DNA of 64,000 bases from Impatiens glandulifera (taxonomy: Eukaryota; Streptophyta; Magnoliopsida; Ericales; Balsaminaceae), in the NCBI RefSeq assembly GCF_907164915.1, contig NW_025919569.1, positions 62,001 to 126,000 of the forward strand, written 5' to 3'. Below the pieces are notes generated by a model that did not search any database, was not told where the DNA came from, and saw nothing but the letters and a program-made list of their open reading frames with translations. Positions within the stretch are counted from its first letter, which is position 1, and each line of letters opens with the position of its first letter. Shown in pieces: positions 34,057 to 43,118 of the stretch. Position numbers and translations under genes: made by a program.

Positions 34057-36692
34057 ATGGGAAACATGACCCACAGCGACAAGCCGCCAATGCTAAACAG
34101 TGAAGCGTTTAGCAATTGGAAGAAACAAATGTATTTACATCTGATCACGTTAGATGATGAAATGAGACGAATCCTGAAAGAAGGACTGATCAAGATCAAC
34201 AAGGAGTCAGACCAATGGACAAATGAAGATCGAAGACGGAGTAATCTGGACAACCATTGCATGAGGCAAATCTATAAGGCTATAGATAATAACACCTTGA
34301 ACAAGATATCAGACTGTGATAATGAAAAGGAAGCCTGGGAAACGATCATTCAGATCCATGAAGGAAACGAAAGAACAAAGGAGAACAAAATCTTGGTGGC
34401 TACACAGAAATATGAAAACATTAGGATGAAACCGGGGGAAAACATGAAGGAATTAAGTAACCGGTTCACTAGTGTGGTCAACGAGCTTCAAACATTCGGA
34501 AAAAAGTATGACAACCAAGAAGTAATCATCAAAGCCTTAAGATCACTACCGAGCACATGGGATATCAAGACCATGGTGATGAGGGAATCGAGCACCCTCG
34601 GGCAGATGAAATTGCATGATGTGTTTGAGGATCTAAAAGCCTACGAGTTCGAGATTAAGTCTCGTATCGAAGATGAAGCATCCACGTCAACCGCAACCAG
34701 AGCTTTGGTCACATCGGTGGAACCGGCGGGCCAAGTATCAACCGTTCCGGCTCCAGTCAAAAACGCTAATCAGATCAGTGAAGATGTGATGGCGATGTTA
34801 GCTCAGAAATTTGGAAAATTCATGAAGAAGAGCCAACCACCATCTAACAACAACTTTAATTATAATTACGTAGATAAATCAAATAAAAGATGTTATAACT
34901 GTGACGGTTTTGGACATTTCAGGTCAGAATGTAGAAAACCGAGGAGAGACGATAGAAAACCGGAAGGTAATTATCAAGGCAACTGTTAGGATCGGGGACG
35001 CCCTTGGAGGACCGGGGTGTTTCCGGTTTCTGAAAGGGTGGCCGCTTACAACAACACACAACACTTTGGTGATAGTCCGGTTAGAGACTATAACCGTTCT
35101 CTGCACTTCGCAAACTGTCACAGACTCTTGAACCGGGTTCAAGGGCGGAAATGTTTGTTTCAGTCTGAAGCAACGTATGCGACTTAGATGATGTTTAGAA
35201 GGAGTCAGTTTTAGATGGAGTGTATGGACCGGTTTACAGAGTAAGATTGATTTGGTTTGAGGTTAGATTAAGTTAATAAAGCAGGAAATAAAGGAAGTGA
35301 CACGAGACAAGATTTTTTATGAATGTTCGGAGCAAACCCTCCTACGTCACCCCTTCTTCTCAGGTTATGAGAAGGATCTCCACTAACTTTCAAAGTTATA
35401 ACAATAACACTGTCGGTCGAGCCCAACTCGCTACTCGCCGGTTACACCAACTCACTCTTGATGTAATACAATAACACAACACAAACACACACGGAAAACT
35501 TCCGGTTTATGACACCCGGTTTAGGATCGTTCGTAAGATTTTATCTCTCTAAGATTTTGTAACTTGCTTTCTTGCTTGATTGATCGATGATGCTACTACT
35601 GCTGATACTGCATTTAATGAAGTCGATTCATCTTCCTTTTATAGTAGATGAGATCCCAACGGTCACATTTCTCTTTCACCGTGGGATTGGTTGATCCATC
35701 GTCACGCCGGTGCAGGAGGGTTACTTGCACGTTTCACCTTCCTCAACACTTGCAGGTATGCAGACACCTCTGAGTGTAGGATGACGTAACTGGTTTTCAG
35801 ATTCGAATACGTGTCGGGCATGCACCTCCGGTTGTCATCATCAGATCAGTAAATCATCATTGCTTTCCTCGCATGCTTCCGATCGGATCTTATCTTCTTT
35901 TATCTCTTCGAGACACGTCTATTTCGTCATGTTACGTCACTCTTGCAGATTGTAGTTTCCGGTTTTGTCTTTTTCATAATATGATCCGGCTGGAATGTGA
36001 TCTTTGTCTTTGCTAGCCGGTCTCTTGAGAGAGTTAAAAACCGGTTCCTCTGATCTTGACTTGATCACTTGGAACTGATTTTCTTTGAGGTATTTCAACA
36101 ACCGGATATGAGGCTCCAGCCGGTTCATACGGTTTTAATCTGTTCCTGCACATCGAAGTTAACAACTGTTTAGTTTTTCTAGCCGGTTCAAAAAATTAAC
36201 TTTACTTAATTTTTCTTATCAGCAACAACTATGAAAGCAACCGGTACCAGGGCAACAACTACCAAAGGAACAACTACCGAAGAAATGATAACCAACGGAA
36301 CGACTATCAGAGAAACAATGACCAGCATGCCGACGAAGGGAAGGAGATTCAGAAAGCACTCATCGCATCCGACGGTGGAAGCGAGTGGGCGTACTCCGAC
36401 AACGAAGACAATGAAGAAAGAGTAACATGTTTCATGTTTCATGAAGAAAGAACTTAAATATGTAAGTCCGACTGAATCGGAAAACTGGCTTCATCCTGAG
36501 AGAAGGAAAGCCAACCGGAAACAAAACAAAACAAACAGATCTTGGTCTCAGAGAAACTCACCACAACATAAGGCATTCTTGAGCAACGGTCAAGAAGTTA
36601 AGCCAAACATTATATGAACAGATACCGGGAAAGTGATCCGACTTATTCAAGTCTGGATTCCAAAGGGACTAGTCAACCATGGACCCAACTGA
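34057..36692 (+). pseudogene. gag: gag of element B, split by a solo LTR
   Basis: The ATG at 34057 (MGNMTHSDKPPMLNSEAF) opens a clean frame of about 309 codons to the insertion point at 34983. The core shows FSNWKKQMYLHL, KEAWETIIQIHEGNERTKEN, MKPGENMKELSNRFTSVVNE, LPSTWDIKTMVMRES and an intact zinc knuckle RCYNCDGFGHFRSECRKP (about residues 278-295). After the solo LTR the gene resumes at 36227 with an Asn/Arg/Tyr-rich repeat (NNYQRNNYRRN style), then DEGKEIQKALIASDGGSEW and an acidic stretch. It ends at the TGA 36690-36692 after QVWIPKGLVNHGPN, with probable frame breaks on the way. Only the C-terminal fifth is separated by the insertion. It is the best-preserved gag in the window. Confidence 0.9.
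34979..36226 (-). mobile_element. Reversed solo LTR of the element B family inside gag
   Basis: TGTTAGGATCGG...TTTTTCTTATCA (34984-36221, 1238 bp), the reverse complement of the element B LTR, with perfect gcaac target duplications (34979-34983, 36222-36226). It lacks the extra 91-93-bp head found in both LTRs of the host element and starts at the inner TGATAAGAAAAATTAAGTAAAG. It therefore comes from an element with the simpler LTR. Confidence 0.95.
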
Positions 36693-39600
36693 ATGTGGGT
36701 ACCAAAAAGTTGTAAATAATTTTCTTTTGCAGGTTAGGAGAAGCAACCGGCTAAAGAACTCGGAATGGTATCTGGACAGCGGATGTTCAAGACATATGAC
36801 CGGCAACAATGAGCTATTAACCGACATCAAGTATGAAACCGGAGCAATCATAACTTTCGGTGACAACTCAAAAGGTAAAACCGTGGGCAAGGGTAAGATT
36901 GTCCATGGTAACCTATCCATAAATAATGTATTACTAGTAGAAGAACTGCGTTTTAATCTATTAAGTATAAGTCAAATGTGCGATGTAGGTTACAAAGTTG
37001 AATTTCATAAGAATGCATGTTTAGTTAAGAATCAGGAAAATGATATCCTTTTAACCGGTAACCGAATGGGAAATATTTACAAAGTTAATTGGAAAACCGA
37101 TTTTGAAAAACCTGTGTGCATGATAGCCGGAAATGATCCAAACTGGCTTTGGCATAAACGGCTAAACCGTTTGAATTTCAAAACAATTAACTTCATATGT
37201 TCCAAGGAACTAGTTCACGGTTTTCCAAATGTTAGGTTTTCAAAATATAAAGTATGTGCTGCATGTCAAATGGGCAAACAAATAAAATCATTTTTCAAAA
37301 GTAAAGAAAACTATCTATCTGAACGGTGTTTAGAACTTTTGCATATGGATTTGTTTGGTCCGGTTAAAGTAACCAGTTTAGGAGGCATGCATTATACTAT
37401 GGTAGTTATTGATGACTATTCTAAATTTACTTGGGTAACATTTTTAGCTTCTAAAAATCAAGCAACTCCAAACCTGATCAAATTGATTTTAAGAATACAA
37501 AATGAAAAATCTATTCGAGTAAACAAGATCAGAAGTGATAGAGGAACTGAGTTTATAAACAGCAATTTAACAACTTTTCTTGATGATTCCGGTATTAGAC
37601 ACGAGTTGTCTAGTGCCAGAACTCCTCAACAAAACGGCCTGGCTGAGAGAAGAAACCGAACTCTCAAGGAAGCCGCAAGGTCAATGATAGCTGATTCGGG
37701 TATTGCTCAAAAGTTTTGGGCTGAAGCTATCAACACCGCATGCTACACACAAAACCGATCTTTAGTAACTAAACGCTTTTCCAAAACTCCTTTTGAAATA
37801 TACTATGATCGAATTCACATACGATATTTTCAAATTTTTTGTAGCAAATGTTTTGTTCACAACAACGGCAAGAATTACTTGACCGCTTTTGATGCTAAAT
37901 CCGATGAGGGAATAATATTGGGATATTCAGCTGTAAGTAAAGCCTACAGGATATACAATACTAGGACCTTAACAGTTGAAGAAACAGCCCACGTTGTTTT
38001 CAATGAATCGGTTGAACGAAACACTGCATTACCCTTCGATCTTCACAACAGAATGGAAAACTTCAATATCTATTCTGATGATGAAGACGAGGTTCCGGTT
38101 TTTAGACGATTTGTCAATGACCAAGCGGTTGATGCTGAACCTCAGCCTGCTCAAGCTGCTTTACCGCAGAAAGTTGACTCTTCAGTTTGTACTGAAGAAA
38201 TCGGTCGGTCTGACTTTGTTCAACCTACCGATCAGTCTAACCTTGATCAGCCAACCGAAAGCTTGATAGATACGTCTCGGATAAACCTTAGAAGGAACAA
38301 AAATCATCTTCTTGAACTAGTAATAGGTAACATATCCTCACCCGTCCGAACTAGGCAACAAAATTTGGAACACTATAAAAACTCAGCTTTCATATCACAA
38401 ATTGAGCCGAAAAAGGTGGATGAAGCTTTGTCAGATCCCGATTGAATACTAGCAATGCAAGAGGAATTAAACGAGTTTGAGAGAAATAAAGTCTGGTACC
38501 TAGTCCCTAGACCGAAAAATAAACCGGTTATAGGAACACGATGGGTATTCAGAAATAAACTCAATGAAGACGGTTTAGTTACGAGGAACAAAGCCCGGTT
38601 AGTGGCTCAAGGCTATAAACAGGAAGAAGGCGTTGATTTTGAAGAATCATTTGCCCCTGTAGCTAGACTCGAGGCCATAAGAATATTTTTAGCATATGCA
38701 GCTTTCAAAAATCTCAAAGTTTTTCAAATGGATGTTCAAAGTGCTTTTCTAAACGGTAAAGTAGATGAAGAGGTATATGTTAATCAACCTCCAGGTTTCA
38801 AAAACCCAGAACACGAAAACCATGTTTACCGGCTGAACAAAGCCCTCTACGGTTTGAAACAGGCTCCAAGAGCTTGGTATGACACGTTAACACAATTCTT
38901 GTTTGATCACAAATTCACAATAGGTTCAGTAGACAAAACACTTTTTAAATTTGAGAGAAAGGAAGATATTACTCGTTCAAATTTATGTCGATGATATTAT
39001 TTTCGGATTAACCGATCCAAAATTATGTGATAAATTTTCAAAGATGATGACTGACAAATTTTAAATGAGTATGATGGGAGAACTGAGTTTCTTCCTAGGA
39101 CTTCAGGTTAAGCAGATTGAAGCTGGAACCTTCATAAGCCAACCGAAGTATACAGCCGAGCTATTGAAGAAATTTGGAATGAATACATGCGCTGAAGCGG
39201 CTACGCCAATGAGTCCTTCCGTAAAACTAGACAAAGATGAGGATGGTCAAGCCGTTGACATCACAGCATATCGAGGAATGATTGGATCATTGCTCTATCT
39301 AACAGCCAGCAGACCTGACATTTTGTTTGCGGTCGGGGTATGCGGAAGATTCCAAGCCAATTCAAAGCAATCACATTATACTGCGGCCAAAAGAATTTTA
39401 AAATATCTGAAGGGAACTCAAGAAGTGGGACTTTGGTATCCGGAAGACTCAAGTTTCAACCTCATAAGCTACTCAGACGCCGATTACACAGGATGCAAGA
39501 TTGATAGAAAGAGTACAAGTGGAACCTCCCAGTTCTTAGGTGACCGGTTAGTCACCTGGAGTAGCAAGAAACAGACCTCAGTTGCAACATCAACCGCAGA

Positions 39601-39942
39601 GGCAGAGTATATAGCAGCCGGAAGCTGCTGTGCACAACTCCTCTGGATCCAACACCCACTAAGGGACTTCGGTGTAGAATCCAAGGAATCTCCAATATTC
39701 TGTGAAAACACCAGCGCGATAGCGATTACATACAATCTCGTATTGCACTCAAGAATAAAGCACACATTGATATAAGACACCATTTCATCCGGGAACACGT
39801 TTAGGAGAAACATATCCGGTTGGAATACGTCTCGACCGAGCAACAAGTAGCGGATATTTTCACAAAACCGCTACAGGAAGCTAAGTTTTCTCACTTTAGA
39901 AATATTTTGGGAATTTCTGATGTTAAGCAACTTATATCATGA
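36679..39942 (+). pseudogene. pol: pol of element B: protease, integrase, reverse transcriptase, RNase H
   Basis: The ATG at 36679 overlaps the gag stop by 14 bases in another frame. Aspartic protease: WYLDSGCSRHMTGN (residues about 31-44). Pre-integrase zinc region: LWHKRLNRLNF and CAACQMGK. Integrase core: MDLFGPVKV, RSDRGTEFINS and PQQNGLAERRNRTLKEA give the DDE triad. The reverse transcriptase starts near 38480 ([19 protein letters not shown]) with [28 protein letters not shown] and YVDD at 38984-38995. RNase H: YSDADYTGCKIDRKSTSG, STAEAEYIAAGS. The end is DIFTKPLQEAKFSHFRNI, stop 39940-39942. Breaks: TGA at 38443-38445 replacing Trp (TGG in element C), one-base loss near 38963, TAA at 39062-39064, small insertion near 39765 and a TAG near 39804. 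Confidence 0.93.
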
Positions 39943-40572
39943 TCATGCATGCATATTGCTTAAACACATAATAATGAGAAACCGGGATATGTGTTCAGGG
40001 AGAAGCTCTCGCTTCTCAAACCATATTCAAATAGGCCATTGAAAATTCAAGAATGCTAACCAGGAGGAAGTCTTCGGTTATGCCTGATTACTTCATGACG
40101 TCAAATCACGTGTATACTTATTACATGGTTGAAATGATCTAGTAGAATTAGACATATTTAATCCAAAGTTGAACAAATGTTGACGTGACTCGACATTTCT
40201 TCACAATCGGAACAAAATATCCAACTAAAACCGGTCATGGAAAACCGCTCAGTACACATGCACTCTGGTTTTGATGGAATGAACTTTTCCGGTTAACCTG
40301 GGATGACTAACTGAGTTTTCATGCATACTTTGAGAAATGAAGCCTGTAATAAATAAAAACAGTCTACCGCAATCGAGATGACGACATGTGTCCATCATCA
40401 AGAGAGGGAGACTCACATCTTGTCAATAGATTTTTGTCATCATGAATATCTTGGTAATAATTAGTTTTGCTTTGGAAATAAAACATTATACACTTCAACA
40501 AGTTAAAGCCTATTAACTAATTGATGACATCATCGAGCATGCTTAACCTACTAATCTAGTCGAACCCCTGGC

Positions 40573-40580
40573 TATATAAA
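40573..40580 (+). promoter_or_regulatory. TATA box of aORF1, element B
   Basis: TATATAAA, 78 bp before the ATG at 40658, followed by a ttcacaaatcttcacaaagttcac leader typical of plant mRNAs. Confidence 0.55.
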
Positions 40581-40657
40581 CCACCCTTAAATCTTCACAA
40601 ATCTTCACAAAGTTCACTATTCACAAAACAGTCTTGAGCTTAAACCATTTCAAGAAC

Positions 40658-41394
40658 ATGAACTCCAACTCTCTAGCAAAGAAAATTCTATTGGCTGATT
40701 TCAACTCAATCTTCCAATACGAAGATCATGAGGTTAGAGAAATGTTCTTAGCCGTTGAAAGAAGTGGCCTAAGAGGATTTCTCGAAAACAGATTCATTCT
40801 CGACTACCTAGTAGTCGAAGAATTCTTCCAGACCGCAAAATAGGTGCATCGAGACATAATCGTTGCACAAGTTTACGGTCAGTCATTTCTATTCAGCGAG
40901 ACGGATTTTGCTGAATACTGCGGTTTGCCCACTAAAGGGTAACTGATTTAACCTACTCTCCGGTGACTATGGAAGAAATGTGTCATCGGTTCTCCAACTC
41001 TAACATCCCACTTAGACCCTGGGGTGCTAAAAGCTAACTCTCTCACAAGTACCAGCTTCTTTGTGAGATTCTGGGAAAGTCCATCTTGGGTAGAGAGAAA
41101 AGCTATTACTACACCCAAAGGCTTTTCGAAATGATGATCGCTGTTACGGTTGGGACACCGGTTAATTGGTCCTGGATCATCTTCAGCAACCTGAAGAAGA
41201 TGATCCTTTCAAACAAAAACGGCTACGCTCCTCAGCTAAGCGGTTTCTGTGCCAATCTGGACATCCACTCCGGACCCTTCGTAACCCTCCATCCAAAGCA
41301 CGTGCTCACTAAGGAGAGAGTACAAGAGCTCATCGACCGATGGGAAGCAGCCAAAGTAAAGAGGAATCAAGCGGCCGAGTCATCAAATGTTTAA
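40658..41394 (+). pseudogene. aORF1 of element B (broken)
   Basis: First accessory gene. The ATG at 40658 (MNSNSLAKKILLADFNSIFQ) starts the family module: VERSGLRGFLENRFILDY, VEEFFQTAK, then a TAG at about 40841. Matching sequence continues (SETDFAEYCGLPTKG) to about 40940 with more stops, then reopens at 41086-41394: YYYTQRLFEMMIAVTVGTPVNWSWIIFSNLKKM, then YAPQLSGF, and a Lys/Glu-rich end (VLTKERVQELIDRWEAAK). It corresponds to aORF1 of element C by position and by its C-terminal end. It is about 245 codons if continuous. No membrane segments; function unknown. Confidence 0.75.
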
Positions 41395-41711
41395 CTTGTC
41401 TATTATTCTTTTCCTTTTCAAAACCGGTAATTTTGTTGTACTACCGGTTTGGTACCACGAATTAATGAAGATTATTTCCTTCCACTTTAGTCTAAAATCT
41501 AAAAATCATAAATGATCAACATTTAATGCGCCGTATCAAATCAAATCGAATCACTCTTGGAAACAGAAATCTTCATTTTCAAGAAGCATGCCTGATCTGA
41601 CTTGACTAGACATGCCTTTATTCTCTTGAAAATTTACAAAACATTAATGACCAGACATAAATGGTCTGATTTTTCAAAATATCTTCATTTAATGCATCCA
41701 ACCGCTCAAGC

Positions 41712-41720
41712 TATAAAAAG
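41712..41720 (+). promoter_or_regulatory. TATA box of aORF2, element B
   Basis: TATAAAAAG, 110 bp before the ATG at 41831, followed by a CT-rich leader (cctccttcatctttctctc). Confidence 0.6.
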
Positions 41721-41830
41721 GGACTCAATCCTGCATCTTCAAAAACACGCCTCCTTCATCTTTCTCTCTAAAAAGCTTGAAAATTCAAAAAGAACTCCTG
41801 TCGATTTCTCATTCTCACTCTTCCTCAAAA

Positions 41831-42592
41831 ATGTCTGCTGAGCTGAGAAACACTCTTATCGTCAACTTCGAAGACGTAAAAGATAGTCGGTATCAGGACT
41901 TCATCTTCCAACCGCTCATAGAATCGGGGCTTCAGGGATTCCTTGAAGGCTCAAACACTATCCTCGTAGAGGAAGCGTGCGAGTTTTTCAACAATGGGAA
42001 TATTCTAGACTATGGTAGCATTCAAACCATCATCGACGGACAATTTCTTCAGCTTACCGAAGATCAATTTGCCGCCTTCTTTCACCTTCCAACCGAAGGT
42101 TTCTTTGACTTTCCAACGCCATTCTTTCCGGCTAAGGAAGACTTCACCCATATCTTCTCCTCTTCCATCGTACCGGTCAAAGACCACGAGAAGAAAGAAA
42201 GATTTGCTCCTCACTACCAAGTCTTTCACGACTTGGTTCAGCGGTCTATCATGGGCCGAATTCCAAACCAGAACTACAACCGGGAGGCTTTCGACATCAT
42301 GATAGCCATCATCCGCAACTCATCAATTGACTGGGCAACCTACCTCTTCAACAACTTGAAGCTGCTCATAACCGCTTCAAGGGGAAGGACCGGTTTCGCC
42401 CCTCAAGTCACTCGATTTCTGAAAGCTCAGCGCCTCAACCTTGGACCCGGTGTTTCTGTCGGACCGGCCAACACTATGACTCTATCCATGCTAGATAGAT
42501 GGATATCGAGGATTGAGGAACGGACACCCGACAACACTGTGGACAAGTGGTATGACAGAATGGTGGAAGGGGATTGGGTCGATCTAAACTAA
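41831..42592 (+). CDS. aORF2 of element B (intact accessory protein)
   Basis: Open for 253 codons, the only fully intact member of the accessory family here. The ATG at 41831 (MSAELRNTLIVNFEDVKDSR) is preferred over 41777 because it aligns with the other starts and follows the leader. Blocks in order: LIESGLQGFLEGSNTILVEE (about 31-50), ACEFFNNG, QTIIDGQFLQLTEDQFAAFF (about 72-91), LPTEGFFDFP, HYQVFHDLVQRSIMGRIPNQ, YNREAFDIMIAIIRNSSIDW, NLKLLITASRGRTGFAPQV, LNLGPG and a Trp-rich end (DRWISR, DKWYDRM). It is mixed in charge, without signal peptide, transmembrane segment or coiled coil. Family function is unknown; an envelope role is unlikely. Confidence 0.85.
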   Translation: MSAELRNTLIVNFEDVKDSRYQDFIFQPLIESGLQGFLEGSNTILVEEACEFFNNGNILDYGSIQTIIDGQFLQLTEDQFAAFFHLPTEGFFDFPTPFFPAKEDFTHIFSSSIVPVKDHEKKERFAPHYQVFHDLVQRSIMGRIPNQNYNREAFDIMIAIIRNSSIDWATYLFNNLKLLITASRGRTGFAPQVTRFLKAQRLNLGPGVSVGPANTMTLSMLDRWISRIEERTPDNTVDKWYDRMVEGDWVDLN

Positions 42593-42995
42593 GTTATTTG
42601 TATTTCTTTCCGGTTTTTTGGTCATTTTGCTGTACGACCGAAAACCGCTTAACATCATATTTCAGACTTATTTATGAAAATTTCTAATTTTAAAGTCTCC
42701 GGTTTTTCTTTCCATATCTTTCTTTCCGGTTTTAAGTTTAATAAACATAAAACTTCATGTTAAACGAAACTTCCGGTTAACAACGCTTCCAGTAAATCGG
42801 AATCTCAAAACAAAATAAAAAGTTTGAAAAAAAATAAAAAATTCTCCGCCCACGGTTTTACCGCACAAAATTTACCGCCCATTGGTTTTTCCGCATTTAC
42901 CGCCGAAAGTTACTGTAGTAACGTTTGGAGGGAAAATTGGCGCCAAATATACTATCAAGTGACGGTTCGCCTTCCAACCGTTCGAAACCGCCTCC

Positions 42996-43003
42996 TATAT
43001 AAG
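42996..43003 (+). promoter_or_regulatory. TATA box of aORF3, element B
   Basis: TATATAAG, 115 bp before the ATG at 43119, then a long CT-rich leader (cgctttctctctctaaaaac, ttcaactttctctcatcg) like that of a plant gene. Confidence 0.65.
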
Positions 43004-43118
43004 TTCAGATCAGTTCACTTTCTACATACGCTTTCTCTCTCTAAAAACTCTCAAATCTTCAAAAGACTCTTCAACTTTCTCTCATCGTTGTTCTTCATCT
43101 TTTCTTCACAAATCTATC

